64,000 nt of DNA from Gammaproteobacteria bacterium (GCA_026398815.1 JAPLSA010000009.1:29857-93856), one strand, 5' to 3'. Positions 55,327 through 64,000 are shown, numbered from the stretch's first letter. The notes: generated by a model from the letters alone, not told the origin. Numbers and translations are program-made.

Positions 55327-55456
55327 GGGTGTCTCCGTGTTCTGGGATCGGGGGATGGAAGCGGCGTTGCGGGCGAGACCGGCAGCGTGGTTCCAGGGCC
55401 GCCACCGTAACGTTGCCCGCCTGAACGCCGGCTGAGCGCGATCGCGGCAGCGCTTT

Positions 55457-56029
55457 TCAATCGGCTGGCGTAGTGGTGACTTCCGGCCGGCGGCCGTAGC
55501 GGGTCAGCAGGTCCAGCGTGTGGATGGTTTCGATGCCCTTGGCGCGGTCCTCGAAGAAGAACCGCAGGCTGTGCCAGATGGTCGGGAAAGCGATGTCATC
55601 CCAGGGAATCTCGTCCTCGCGCATCAGCCGGGTTTCCGAGCTTTCCGAGGTCACCGCATGGTGCGGGCTGCGCATCTGGCCCCGGTAGATCATGTAGATC
55701 TGCGACACGTACGGCACGTTGATCACCGCCAGCAGGCCGCCGATGTCGACTTCGGCCTGCGACTCCTCCAGCGTTTCGCGGGCCGCGCCCTGGGCGCTGG
55801 TCTCGCTCATCTCGAGGAAGCCGGCCGGGAAGGTCCACAGGCCGAGACGCGGTTCGATGTTGCGCCGGCACATCAGCACCTTGCCGTCCCAGACCGGCAC
55901 GCAGCCGGCGATCACCTTCGGGTTCTGGTAGTGGATCGTGTCGCAGGCCGGGCAGACGGCACGCGGCAGATGGTCGCCAGGCGGGATCCGGTGATCCACG
56001 GCGTGGCCGCAGTTTGAGCAGAATTTCAT
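55457..56029 (-). CDS. Nudix hydrolase with N-terminal zinc ribbon
   Basis: A 190-residue hydrolase. A zinc ribbon (CSNCGHAV...CPACDTIHY, residues 4-35) precedes the Nudix domain, with box GFLEMSETSAQGAARETLEE about residues 70-92. The family cleaves nucleoside diphosphates linked to another moiety; zinc-ribbon members include NADH pyrophosphatase relatives and ADP-ribose or FAD hydrolases. The substrate is not determinable. It is divergent from the sugar dehydrogenase. Confidence 0.92.
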   Translation of the reverse strand: MKFCSNCGHAVDHRIPPGDHLPRAVCPACDTIHYQNPKVIAGCVPVWDGKVLMCRRNIEPRLGLWTFPAGFLEMSETSAQGAARETLEESQAEVDIGGLLAVINVPYVSQIYMIYRGQMRSPHHAVTSESSETRLMREDEIPWDDIAFPTIWHSLRFFFEDRAKGIETIHTLDLLTRYGRRPEVTTTPAD

Positions 56030-56169
56030 GCGGTCGTTGCGGGTGGGGGACGCGAAACGGCGTCCGTCGACAGGTTAGCAGAGGCCTTTCCCTCTGCGGC
56101 CCGCACGGTGGTCCACGCAGTGCCGCCGGCGGGCATCATCCGGATATCGCATCCGCCACGAGTGCCGCC

Positions 56170-57291
56170 ATGAATCAAGCTCTGCTGTCGATGGCCGTTG
56201 TCGCGCTGCTGGTCACCGGCCTGCCGCCGGCGGCGCAGGCTGCGGACGAGCCACTGCCGTACCGCCTCAAACGGGTTGCCGAGGGCCTGGAGTTTCCCTG
56301 GAGCCTGGCCTTCCTGCCCGATGGGCGAATGCTGGTCACCGAGCGGCCCGGCCGGCTGCGAATCGTCAGCGCCGATGGCCGCCTGTCGCCTCCGGTGCAC
56401 GGCGTGCCGAAGGTGTTTGCGGAGCGTCAGGGCGGTCTGCTCGACGTCGTGCTTGATCCGGCGTTCGCGCGCAATCACCGCGTGTATCTCTCGTACGCCG
56501 AAGCCGGTGCGGACGGTCAGGCCGGCACGGCCGTGGCGCGCGGCACCTTGGCCGGCGACCGGCTGGAGGCGGTCGAGGTGATCTACCGGCAGCTGCCGAA
56601 GGCCGACGGCGGCCTGCATTTCGGTTCGCGGCTGGCGTTCGCGCCGGACGGTACGCTGTTCATCACCCAGGGCGACCGCTACCTGCACAAGGATCAGGCG
56701 CAGATGCTCGACAACGATTTCGGCAAGACCGTGCGCATCAACCCGGACGGCTCGATTCCGGCCGACAACCCGTTCGTGAACACGGCGGGCGCGCGGCCGG
56801 AAATCTGGTCCTACGGCCATCGCAACATGCAGGGCGCGGCGATCCACCCGCAGACCGGCCAGCTGTGGACGCACGAGCATGGTGCGATGGGCGGCGACGA
56901 GATCAATGTCGACGAGGCCGGCAGGAACTACGGCTGGCCGGTGATCACCTGGGGCATCAACTACGATGGCCAGCCGATCGGCATCGGCGTCGAGCGTGCC
57001 GGCATGGAGCAGCCGCTGCACTACTGGACGCCGTCGATCGCGCCGAGCGGCATGGCGTTCTACACGGCCGACCGGTTCCCAGCCTGGCGCGGCAACCTGT
57101 TCGTCGGTTCGATGAAGTTCGGCTACCTGAACCGCATCACGCTCGATGGCGCCACGGTGGTGGCGCAGCAGCCGCTGCTGACCGAGCTGGAGGCGCGCAT
57201 CCGCAGCGTGCGCCAGGGACCGGACGGCCTGCTGTATGTCACCACCGATTCGCCGCAGGGCCAGATCCTGCGGCTGGAACCCGCGACGTAG
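56170..57291 (+). CDS. PQQ-dependent soluble aldose sugar dehydrogenase
   Basis: A 373-residue periplasmic protein with signal peptide to about residue 24 (PPAAQAAD). It is a six-bladed beta-propeller of the soluble glucose dehydrogenase (YliI) type: FPWSLAFLPDGRMLVTER, a catalytic-side GGLHFGSRLAF, WSYGHRNMQG, HEHGAMGGDEIN and NYGWPV are conserved. It oxidises aldoses with PQQ and calcium. ATG 56170 opens the signal peptide. Confidence 0.93.
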   Translation: MNQALLSMAVVALLVTGLPPAAQAADEPLPYRLKRVAEGLEFPWSLAFLPDGRMLVTERPGRLRIVSADGRLSPPVHGVPKVFAERQGGLLDVVLDPAFARNHRVYLSYAEAGADGQAGTAVARGTLAGDRLEAVEVIYRQLPKADGGLHFGSRLAFAPDGTLFITQGDRYLHKDQAQMLDNDFGKTVRINPDGSIPADNPFVNTAGARPEIWSYGHRNMQGAAIHPQTGQLWTHEHGAMGGDEINVDEAGRNYGWPVITWGINYDGQPIGIGVERAGMEQPLHYWTPSIAPSGMAFYTADRFPAWRGNLFVGSMKFGYLNRITLDGATVVAQQPLLTELEARIRSVRQGPDGLLYVTTDSPQGQILRLEPAT

Positions 57292-57307
57292 CGCGGGCGC
57301 GGGTGCT

Positions 57308-57775
57308 TCAGGGCACCGGCACGATGCCGCCTTCGACGCCGCCACCACTGAGCTTGGCGGACTTCAGGCTGACCTTGGAAAAGCCGGAGGCGCTGACCAG
57401 GCCGATCAGGTCGACGACCCGGCCGTAGTCGATCTTGGCGTCGCCCTGCACGAACACCAGCTGGTCCGGGTCGATCGCCGACAGCTTCAGCAGTTCCGGC
57501 TGCAGCTGCTCCGGCGTCACCTGGAAGCGCGGCAGCTGGTCGGCGGTGATGTAGTAATTGCCGCCGGCGTCGATCTCCACCACCGTCGGTTCCTTCGGGT
57601 TCTCGGAAGGCGTGGAGCTCGCCTTCGGCAGGGTCACCGGCAGCTGCGACATCATCAGCGGCGAGGTCACCATGAAGATGATCAGCAGCACCAGCATCAC
57701 GTCGACCATCGGCGTGATGTTGATTTCGGCGACCGGCGCCAGCGCCGCCTCTTCATAGTTCTTTTTCTTGGCCAT
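57308..57775 (-). CDS. orphan ExbD/TolR-type protein
   Basis: A 155-residue biopolymer transport protein. After a short Lys-rich N-tail, INITPMVDVMLVLLIIFMVTSP is the classical ExbD helix with the proton-relay Asp. The periplasmic domain ends in Gly/Val. No ExbB or TonB gene is adjacent, so its partner must be elsewhere. It is much closer to standard ExbD than the two copies at 38.6-39.6 kb. It converges on the sugar dehydrogenase. Confidence 0.92.
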   Translation of the reverse strand: MAKKKNYEEAALAPVAEINITPMVDVMLVLLIIFMVTSPLMMSQLPVTLPKASSTPSENPKEPTVVEIDAGGNYYITADQLPRFQVTPEQLQPELLKLSAIDPDQLVFVQGDAKIDYGRVVDLIGLVSASGFSKVSLKSAKLSGGGVEGGIVPVP

Positions 57776-58049
57776 CGGGGGAGTCTCGGGTTTCGGGAGT
57801 CCGAAGCAAGCAGCGCGCCGGGGCGCGGCAAAGGGGCTGCGGACGAAGTGTTTCGAGTTTATCGCGCGGCTTCGGCGAACGTCTAACCGCAGCGCAGCAT
57901 CGTCGGTGCCGACTGCGTCGACCGTCCACGCATGATCCGGGACCTTGATGACGGATTTGTGAAACCGGCGGCCGGCGGTCCGGCCACGGCGGCCCGCGCT
58001 CTATGCTGCCGCAGACCCGCCACCCGCCAGCCGACGTCCACCTGCCGCC

Positions 58050-59837
58050 ATGCCGACGCTGCCCGCTGTCTCCCAAGGCCTGATCGCGACGCTCTTGGCG
58101 GCGCTGCTGCTGGCCGGCGGCTGTGCTGCGCGGACGGTGCCGTTGGAAGCGCCGGACGCCGCCGCGCCAGTCGCCGTGCGGCTGATCGCGATCAACGACT
58201 TCCACGGCCAGCTGCTGCCGCCGGACAGCCCCACGCCGCTGCCCGGACCGGTGGCGGACACGTCGGTCAAGGTGCCGCTGGGCGGCGCGGCCTATCTCGC
58301 CACCGCCGTCGCGCAGCTGAAGGCGCAGCAGCCGCGCAGCGTCGTGGTGGCGGCCGGCGATCTCATTTCCGCCAGCCCGCTGGAAAGCGCGCTGTTCCAC
58401 GACGAGCCGTCGATCACGGCGCTGAACGCCATCGGCCTCGACATCAGCAGCGTCGGCAACCACGAGTTCGACGACGGTCGCGCCGCGCTGCTGCGGATGC
58501 AGCGCGGCGGCTGCGCGCCGGACGGCGAGATCGGCGTCGATACCTGCATCGGCGGCCGCTTTCGCGGCGCCCGCTTCCAGTACCTGGCCGCCAACGTCGT
58601 CGACGTGGCCACCGAGGCGCCGCTGCTGCCGGCCACGGCGATCCGACGTTTCGAACTCGGCGGCGGCCGCGCGCTGGCGATCGGCTTCATCGGCCTGACG
58701 CTCAAGGGCACGCCGGACATGGTTTCGCGCGCCGGCATTACCGGTCTGCGTTTTGATGACGAGGCCGAGACCATCAACCGCGAGGTGGCGCAGCTGCGGG
58801 CGCAGGGCATCGAGGCGATCGTCGTGCTGATCCACGAAGGCGGTGCGGTCGAACCGCCGCTGGCCTACAACGATCCCGCCTGCCCGGGATTCAGCGGCGA
58901 CATCGGGCCGATCGTCGCGGCGCTCGATCCGGCCGTCGACGTGGTGGTCAGCGGCCATACGCACCGGGCTTACCGCTGCCGGATCGCCAGCCGCGATCCG
59001 GCGCGGACCGTGCTGCTGACCAGCGCCGGCAACGCCGGCCGGTTCGTCAGCGTGATCGATCTGGCGCTCGACCCGCAGACCGGCGAGGTGCTGTCGAGCA
59101 CGGCCGACAACCAGCCGGTGGTCAACGACCTGGCCGGCAACGAGGCCCCGCAGCAGTACCCGCCGCGCCAGCCGGCGCCCGGCGTCGCGGCGCTGGTCGA
59201 CGACGTCCGGCAGCGCACCCTGCCGCTGGCCTCACGGCCGGTCGGCCGGATCGCGCCGCCGCTGTCACGCAGCCGCAACGAGGCCGGCGAGATGCCGCTG
59301 GGCCTGGTGATCGCCGATGCCCAGCTGGCCTACGCAGCGCGGTCGGCCGACACCCGCGCGGAGATCGCCTTCATGAACCCCGGCGGCGTCCGCGCTGATC
59401 TCAAGCCGCTCGACGCCGACGGCACGGTCAGCTACGGGCAGGTCTACAGCGTGCAGCCGTTCGGCGGCGATCTGGTGACGATGAGCCTCAGCGGCGCGCA
59501 GATCGAGGCGCTGCTCGAACAGCAGTGGCGCGCACGCGGCAATGCCATGGTGCTGCTGCCGTCGCGCGGCTTCCGCTACGTCTGGGACGCCCGTCAACCG
59601 ATCGGCGACCGCATCGACCCGGCGTCGATCACGCTCGACGGCATCGTGCTCGACCCGGCGCGCCGCTACCGGGTCAACGTCAACGGCTTCCTCGCCAGCG
59701 GCGGCGACGGCTTTTCGGTGCTGGTCAGCGGCACCGAACGGCAGGCCTTCGGGCTCGACCGCGAGGCGCTGATCGATTATCTCGGCAGCCACGGGCCGGT
59801 GGCGGCGCCGGCTGAGCTGCGCATCGAGCGCCGCTGA
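58050..59837 (+). CDS. lipoprotein 5'-nucleotidase/metallophosphatase
   Basis: A 595-residue UshA-like enzyme. A lipobox LLAGGC ends the leader (about residue 25). The metallophosphatase domain has IAINDFHGQL, VAAGDLI, GNHEFDDG, LIHEGG and VVSGHTHRAY, and the C-terminal nucleotidase domain has FMNPGGVRADL and NGFLASGGDGFSV. It hydrolyses nucleotides or nucleotide sugars at the envelope. Normal length. It starts after a 274-base gap in which I see no gene. Confidence 0.94.
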   Translation: MPTLPAVSQGLIATLLAALLLAGGCAARTVPLEAPDAAAPVAVRLIAINDFHGQLLPPDSPTPLPGPVADTSVKVPLGGAAYLATAVAQLKAQQPRSVVVAAGDLISASPLESALFHDEPSITALNAIGLDISSVGNHEFDDGRAALLRMQRGGCAPDGEIGVDTCIGGRFRGARFQYLAANVVDVATEAPLLPATAIRRFELGGGRALAIGFIGLTLKGTPDMVSRAGITGLRFDDEAETINREVAQLRAQGIEAIVVLIHEGGAVEPPLAYNDPACPGFSGDIGPIVAALDPAVDVVVSGHTHRAYRCRIASRDPARTVLLTSAGNAGRFVSVIDLALDPQTGEVLSSTADNQPVVNDLAGNEAPQQYPPRQPAPGVAALVDDVRQRTLPLASRPVGRIAPPLSRSRNEAGEMPLGLVIADAQLAYAARSADTRAEIAFMNPGGVRADLKPLDADGTVSYGQVYSVQPFGGDLVTMSLSGAQIEALLEQQWRARGNAMVLLPSRGFRYVWDARQPIGDRIDPASITLDGIVLDPARRYRVNVNGFLASGGDGFSVLVSGTERQAFGLDREALIDYLGSHGPVAAPAELRIERR

Positions 59838-59840
59838 ACT

Positions 59841-59866
59841 GCCGTGCACCGGTGCGGGTGCACGGC
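59841..59866. other. convergent-gene hairpin
   Basis: GCCGTGCACC (59841-59850) and GGTGCACGGC (59857-59866) form a perfect 10-bp stem between the convergent nucleotidase and prlC stops. It lacks a T-run, so it is at best a weak or factor-assisted terminator. Confidence 0.5.
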
Positions 59867-59874
59867 CGCGTGCT

Positions 59875-61914
59875 TCAGGCGGTCAGGCCGGAGTGGCGCA
59901 GCAGCGCGTCGACATCCGGCTTGCGGCCTCGGAAGGCGACGAACAGGTCCATCGCATCCTGGGAGCCGCCGTTGGCCAGCACGGTGTCGCGGAAGCGGCG
60001 GCCGGTTTCCGGCGCGAAGTCCGATTCCTCGAAGGCCGCGAAGGCGTCGGCCGACAACACTTCCGCCCACTTGTAGCTGTAATAGCCTGCCGCGTAGCCG
60101 CCGGCAAAGATGTGGCCGAAGGAGTTCGGCATCCGGTTCCATTCCGGCGGCGGGAAGACGCTGACTTCGGCGCGGGTCGCCGCCAGCCGGTCGAGGATCG
60201 ACACGCCGTCGGCAGTATCGCGGTGCAGGCGCAGGTCGAACAGCGCGAACTCGATCTGGCGCAAGGTCTGCAGGCCGGCCTGGAAGCCGCGTCCGGCCTG
60301 CAGCTTGGCGAGCAGCGCGTCGGGAATCACCGCGCCGGTCTGCCAGTGGCGGGCGAAGCCGTTCAGCGTGGCGCGGTCGTAGGCCCAGTTCTCCATGAAC
60401 TGGCTCGGCAGTTCCACCGCGTCCCAGGCCACCCCCCGGATGCCGGACACCGAAGCCTCGTCGACCCGGGTCAGCAGGTGGTGCAGGCCGTGGCCGAATT
60501 CGTGGAACAGGGTCAGCACTTCATCGTGGGTCAGCAGCGCCGGCTGGTTCCCGAGCGGCGGCGTGAAGTTGCAGGTCAAGTAGGCGACCGGCCGCTGCAG
60601 CCCGGTGGCAGTGCGGCGACGGACCAGGCATTCGTCCATCCAGGCGCCGCCGCGCTTGTCGGTACGCGCGAACGGGTCGAGATAGAACAGGCCGATCTCG
60701 GTACCGTCGGCCTCGGCCAGCCGCCAGGTGCTGACGTCCTTGTGCCAGGTCTCGATGCCGGTGGCTTCCTCGATGGTGACGCCGTACATGCGCTCGACCA
60801 CCTCGAACATGCCGCGGATCACCTGTGGCGCGGGGAAGTAGGGACGCAGTTCTTCTTCCGAATAGCCGAGCTTCTTTTCCTTGAGCTTTTCCGAGTAGTA
60901 GGCGGTGTCCCAGGGCGCGAGATCGGTCAGGCCGTCGCGCTCGCGGGCGTAGGCGCGCAGTTCGTCGAGTTCGGCCTGCGCGAACGGCCGCGCCTTGGCC
61001 GAAAGTTCGAGCAGGAAGCGTTCGACGGCGTCCGGCGACTCGGCCATCTTGGTCGCCAGCGAGTACTCGGCGAAGTTGCCGAAGCCGAGCAGCCGCGCCT
61101 GCTCGTCGCGCAGGGCGATGATTTCCTGCATCAGCGGCGTGTTGTCGAACTGCCCGCCCTGCGGGCCGAGTTCGGAGGCGCGGGTCGCGTAGGCCTGGTA
61201 CAGCTCGAAGCGCAGATCGCGGTTGTCGGCATAGGAAATCACCGCGTCGAAGCTCGGGAAATCGAGCGTCAGCAGCCAGCCGTCGAGGTCCTTGGCCTTG
61301 GCCTTTTCGGCCGCCTGCGCCTTGCCTTCAGTGGTCATGCCGGCAAGCAGGGATTCGTCGGTGATGTGCTTGGACCAGGCCTGCACGGCGTCCATCAGGT
61401 TCTCTTCGAACTTGGTCTGGATTTCCGACAGCCGCAGCGCGATGGTCTTGAAGCGCGCCTTCTGCTCCGGTGGCAGCGCGATGCCGGACAGCTTGAAATC
61501 GCGGATCGCGTCGCTCAGCACCTTGCGGCGAGTCGGCGAGAACGAGGCGGCGGCCGGACTGGCGGCCAGGCGTTCATAGGCGCGGTACAGCGCTTCGTTC
61601 TGCGACAGCGCCAGTCCGTATTCGGTGATCTTCGGCTGCACGGCATTGAAGGCCTTGCGCCAGCCGGCCGTCGAGTTGACGCCGAACAGGTGCTGCACCG
61701 GCCCCCAGGCGCGGCCGAGGCGATCGCTGAAATCCTCCTGCGGCTCGATCAGCGTTTCCCAGCCGGGCGGCGTGTCGCTGGCCAGCAGTGCATCCAGCGC
61801 GGCCTGGTTGTCGGCCAGCACGGCGTCGATCGCCGGTTCGGCGTGTTCCGGCAGGATCGACGAGAACGCCGGCAGGGTGTTCGGTTCGGCAGGAGCGAGC
61901 AGGGGATTGGTCAT
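59875..61914 (-). CDS. prlC: oligopeptidase A (M3 family metallopeptidase)
   Basis: A 679-residue cytoplasmic zinc peptidase degrading oligopeptides and signal-peptide fragments. HEFGHGLHHLL has the HExxH zinc site, preceded by the family GGAWMDECL and followed by GVAWDAVELPSQFMENW, which carries the third-ligand Glu. FAGGYAAGYYSYKWAEVL near the C-terminus is typical. ATG 61914 (MTNPLLAPAE) is chosen over a longer frame. It is divergent from the lipoprotein esterase. Confidence 0.96.
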   Translation of the reverse strand: MTNPLLAPAEPNTLPAFSSILPEHAEPAIDAVLADNQAALDALLASDTPPGWETLIEPQEDFSDRLGRAWGPVQHLFGVNSTAGWRKAFNAVQPKITEYGLALSQNEALYRAYERLAASPAAASFSPTRRKVLSDAIRDFKLSGIALPPEQKARFKTIALRLSEIQTKFEENLMDAVQAWSKHITDESLLAGMTTEGKAQAAEKAKAKDLDGWLLTLDFPSFDAVISYADNRDLRFELYQAYATRASELGPQGGQFDNTPLMQEIIALRDEQARLLGFGNFAEYSLATKMAESPDAVERFLLELSAKARPFAQAELDELRAYARERDGLTDLAPWDTAYYSEKLKEKKLGYSEEELRPYFPAPQVIRGMFEVVERMYGVTIEEATGIETWHKDVSTWRLAEADGTEIGLFYLDPFARTDKRGGAWMDECLVRRRTATGLQRPVAYLTCNFTPPLGNQPALLTHDEVLTLFHEFGHGLHHLLTRVDEASVSGIRGVAWDAVELPSQFMENWAYDRATLNGFARHWQTGAVIPDALLAKLQAGRGFQAGLQTLRQIEFALFDLRLHRDTADGVSILDRLAATRAEVSVFPPPEWNRMPNSFGHIFAGGYAAGYYSYKWAEVLSADAFAAFEESDFAPETGRRFRDTVLANGGSQDAMDLFVAFRGRKPDVDALLRHSGLTA

Positions 61915-62121
61915 TGCAGGTTCGGCAAGCGGACAGGGGCGTGAAACGGTGATGGGGGCGGGCGGCCGGATTTCGAGGCGCATCGTCGCACGGGCTCCGG
62001 CGACACCAAAATTGAACCTGCCAATGGTGTCGATACCGGCCGCCTGGGGTGTCGCCGTCACCGGAGCCGGCAGGCGGGCGCGGTATCATGCGGCTCGCCG
62101 TCACATCCCCCGAACACGAGA

Positions 62122-63051
62122 ATGTCCACCGTGCGCAAGTTTCTGTTGCTGTTCGTCGCCCTGCTGCTGAGTGCCTGCACCGGCCAGCAGATCGTCAACG
62201 ATCTGACCTCGGAGAAAGGCTACGGCCTGTCGTCGAACATCGTGTTCGACTCCACCACCGGGCTCAAGCTGGACATCTACAGCCCGGCCGGCGCCAGCGG
62301 CGCGCCGGTAGTGATCTTCTTCCACGGCGGCCGCTGGTCCGAAGGCAAGAAGGAGGACTACAAGTTCGTCGGCCAGGCACTGGCCGCGCGCGGCATGGTG
62401 GCGGTGATCCCGGATTTCCGGCAGTACCCGCAGGTGCGCTATCCGAAGTTCCTGCAGGACAATGCCCGCGCCGTGCGCTGGGTGCGCGACCAGGTGACCC
62501 AGTACGGCGGCGATCCGAACAAGATCGTGCTGCTCGGCCATTCCTCCGGCGCCTACAACGCGGCGATGCTGACCCTGAATCCGGAGCTGCTGAAGGCCGT
62601 CGGCGGCGACCGCACCTGGCTGCGCGGCACCATCGGCCTGGCCGGTCCCTACGATTTCCTGCCGATCACCGATCCGGACCTGCGCGACATCTTCGGCGCG
62701 CCGGAAAACTACGACCAGACCCAGCCGGTGCTGTACCCGGACGGCAAGAACCCGCCGATGCTGCTGATGCACGGGCAGGACGACGAGATCGTGCTGGTCC
62801 GGAACACCGAAAGCCTCGCGGCGCGCATCCAGCAGGCCAACGGCCCGGTGGAAACGGTGATCTACCCGAAGATGAGCCACCGCAAGATCATCGCTTCGGT
62901 CGCCACCTCGTCGATCGTGCAGATCGCCGTCGGCCAGAGCGACGTGGCGTTCTACATCAACGACTTCGTCAAGCGGACCACCAGCGCCGCCGCCAAGCCG
63001 GTACAGCCGCCGGCGCCGGGCGGCCTGCAGACGATCGTCCCGACGCCGTGA
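62122..63051 (+). CDS. lipoprotein alpha/beta hydrolase (carboxylesterase-like)
   Basis: A 309-residue lipoprotein: the leader MSTVRKFLLLFVALLLSAC has a clear lipobox. The hydrolase domain shows FFHGGRWSEG (oxyanion HGG), GHSSGAYNA (nucleophile), HGQDDEIV (acid) and MSHRKII (His). It belongs to the esterase/lipase HGG group. Its stop overlaps the next GTG (GTGA), so it is coupled to the carbonic-anhydrase-like gene. Substrate unknown. Confidence 0.9.
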   Translation: MSTVRKFLLLFVALLLSACTGQQIVNDLTSEKGYGLSSNIVFDSTTGLKLDIYSPAGASGAPVVIFFHGGRWSEGKKEDYKFVGQALAARGMVAVIPDFRQYPQVRYPKFLQDNARAVRWVRDQVTQYGGDPNKIVLLGHSSGAYNAAMLTLNPELLKAVGGDRTWLRGTIGLAGPYDFLPITDPDLRDIFGAPENYDQTQPVLYPDGKNPPMLLMHGQDDEIVLVRNTESLAARIQQANGPVETVIYPKMSHRKIIASVATSSIVQIAVGQSDVAFYINDFVKRTTSAAAKPVQPPAPGGLQTIVPTP

Positions 63052-63575
63052 TCCGCGCCTACCGCGGCCGTTTGCCGCGACTGGGAAGCCAGGCCTATGT
63101 CGACGAGCAGGCCTGCGTGATCGGCGATGTCGAGACTGGCGACGATGTCTCGATCTGGCCGATGGCGGTGGTCCGCGGCGACGTCAACTTCATCCGCATC
63201 GGCCACCGCAGCAACGTGCAGGACGGCGCCGTGCTGCACGTCACCCACGACGGCCCGCTGCTGCCCGGCGGCATGGGCCTGATCATCGGTGACGACGTCA
63301 CCATCGGCCATCAGGCGATCCTGCACGGCTGCACCGTCGGCAACCGCTGCCTGATCGGCATGGGTGCCAAGGTGCTCGACCGCGCGGTGATCGAGGACGA
63401 CGTGCTGCTTGGCGCCGGCAGCCTGGTATCGCCCGGCAAGCGGCTGGAATCCGGCTGGCTGTATCGCGGCAGCCCGGCCGTGGCGGCGCGCAGGCTCAGC
63501 GAGCAGGAAATCTTCAACCTGCGCTATTCGGCCGAGCATTACGTGCGCGTGAAGAACCATTACCTGCAAGGCTGA
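63048..63575 (+). CDS. gamma carbonic anhydrase family protein
   Basis: A 175-residue left-handed beta-helix trimer-forming protein of the YrdA type. VVRGDVNFIRIGHRSNVQDGAVLHVTHDG and GHQAILHGCTVGNRCLIGMGA supply the His zinc ligands at hexapeptide-repeat positions. Members hydrate CO2 or have lost activity. The start is GTG 63048 inside the preceding stop. Confidence 0.92.
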   Translation: MIRAYRGRLPRLGSQAYVDEQACVIGDVETGDDVSIWPMAVVRGDVNFIRIGHRSNVQDGAVLHVTHDGPLLPGGMGLIIGDDVTIGHQAILHGCTVGNRCLIGMGAKVLDRAVIEDDVLLGAGSLVSPGKRLESGWLYRGSPAVAARRLSEQEIFNLRYSAEHYVRVKNHYLQG

Positions 63576-63613
63576 ACGGTTCCATCAATGACTGCGAAAA
63601 GCGAACCGTTAAA

Positions 63614-63699
63614 CGCAAAGGCGCAAAGAAAAGCCAAGAAAGGACGCAAAGAAAAGCACCTTCCCTTTGCGTCCTTTCTTTTCCCTTTGCGCCTTTGCG
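63614..63699. repeat. large nested inverted repeat (CGCAAAGGCGCAAAG type)
   Basis: CGCAAAGGCGCAAAG (63614-63628) pairs perfectly with 63685-63699, and AAAGGACGCAAAG (63639-63651) with 63665-63677, making a hairpin of nearly 86 bases. CGCAAAG/CTTTGCG units recur throughout. It is AT-richer than its surroundings and resembles dispersed extragenic repeats known from many bacteria. It sits upstream of gpmA. Confidence 0.75.
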
Positions 63700-63739
63700 A
63701 ATAATTTTTGACCTTTACTGACTCGAATTCCGACCCGAA

Positions 63740-64000
63740 ATGACCGCCCCGATGACACGCAAACTCGTGCTGCTGCCCCACGGCCAGAGCCAGTGGAACC
63801 ACGAACACCGCTTCCCCGGCCGGGTCGATGTCGACCTCACCGACCAGGGTCGCGCCGACGCCCGCGCCGGCGGCGAACTGATGCTGGCCGAAGGCCTGAA
63901 GTTCGACTGCGCCCACACCTCGGTGCTGAAGCGCGCGATCCGCACGCTGAACGCCGCGCTCGACGCGATGGACCAGCAGTGGATTCCGGTGACCAAGACC
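63740..64000 (+). CDS. gpmA: 2,3-bisphosphoglycerate-dependent phosphoglycerate mutase (5' part, cut by window end)
   Basis: The first 87 residues of GpmA, which interconverts 3- and 2-phosphoglycerate in glycolysis. [21 protein letters not shown] and [11 protein letters not shown] match the family. The catalytic RHG motif reads PHG here: the Arg that binds the phosphate is replaced by Pro, while the phospho-accepting His remains. This could be a true substitution or a sequencing error. ATG 63740 and ATG 63752 are both possible; the second matches the usual MTRKLVLL start. Confidence 0.88.
   Translation, partial: MTAPMTRKLVLLPHGQSQWNHEHRFPGRVDVDLTDQGRADARAGGELMLAEGLKFDCAHTSVLKRAIRTLNAALDAMDQQWIPVTKT

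Noticed and set aside
54256..55410. 384-residue plus-strand frame across the 11-residue-repeat gene
   Set aside because: Its repetitive Phe/Leu/Ala-rich C-terminal half is the frame-shifted complement of the minus-strand repeats; it lacks a ribosome site and overlaps the LysE gene and a terminator.

Overview
The window is a compact, GC-rich chromosomal segment with no rRNA, tRNA, phage, insertion sequence or CRISPR array that I can see. Gene content (waaF, hldE, ilvE, dusC, prlC, a gpmA of the RHGQSQWN type, PHA-synthase-like and terpenoid-type carboxylase genes) fits an aerobic gammaproteobacterium with lipopolysaccharide, most plausibly near the Nevskiales/Xanthomonadales. That placement is inference; no marker RNA gene is present. 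Because of the high GC, many long antisense frames are open; they are treated as shadows.

Layout. 1-3.4 kb: an alpha/beta hydrolase overlapping a PHA-synthase-like protein, then dusC. 3.4-9.9 kb: a TetR repressor divergent, across a perfect palindrome, from a catabolic operon (geranyl-CoA-carboxylase-like beta subunit, acyl-CoA dehydrogenase, small lipoprotein, biotin-carrying alpha subunit). 9.9-18.8 kb: DUF1302 outer-membrane protein, EamA exporter, waaF, ilvE, hldE, an acid phosphatase and a secreted esterase. 18.9-23.1 kb: aguB-aguA (agmatine to putrescine), a small exported protein and an aldehyde dehydrogenase. 23.3-31.8 kb: assimilatory nitrate operon narK-nirB-nirD-FAD reductase-nasA, led by a sigma-54 promoter with an NtrC-type site. 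32.2-40.6 kb: eight or nine overlapping genes for a TPR/ExbB/ExbD/ExbD/AgmX-type energised envelope complex. 40.6-50.7 kb: two sigma-54 operons with matching terminator/antiterminator leaders, an ANTAR regulator with a NasS-like sensor, an OmpA-cupredoxin fusion, a DUF3034 protein, an exported truncated globin, a flavinylated electron-transfer module (FMN-binding protein, PepSY protein, ApbE), and a second NasS/NasT pair. 50.7-64 kb: MerR regulator, a possible small RNA, flavin split-barrel protein, cysS, LysE exporter, an 11-residue-repeat exported protein, Nudix hydrolase, soluble PQQ sugar dehydrogenase, an orphan ExbD, 5'-nucleotidase, prlC, lipoprotein esterase, gamma carbonic anhydrase and the start of gpmA.

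How parts work together. The most interesting unit is 40.6-49 kb. Two leaders each carry a GGAC-hexaloop-GTCC hairpin whose 3' arm is also the 5' arm of an intrinsic terminator. That is the architecture used by ANTAR antiterminators, and an ANTAR protein with a nitrate-sensor-like partner is encoded behind the first leader. The model I infer is a nitrate/nitrite-responsive circuit that switches on a periplasmic copper protein, a periplasmic globin and a membrane flavin electron-transfer chain. The second novel candidate is the TPR/ExbBD/AgmX cluster, which resembles in composition the proton-driven core of the Myxococcus Agl/Glt machinery. Both are read from sequence and family knowledge only; no search was run.
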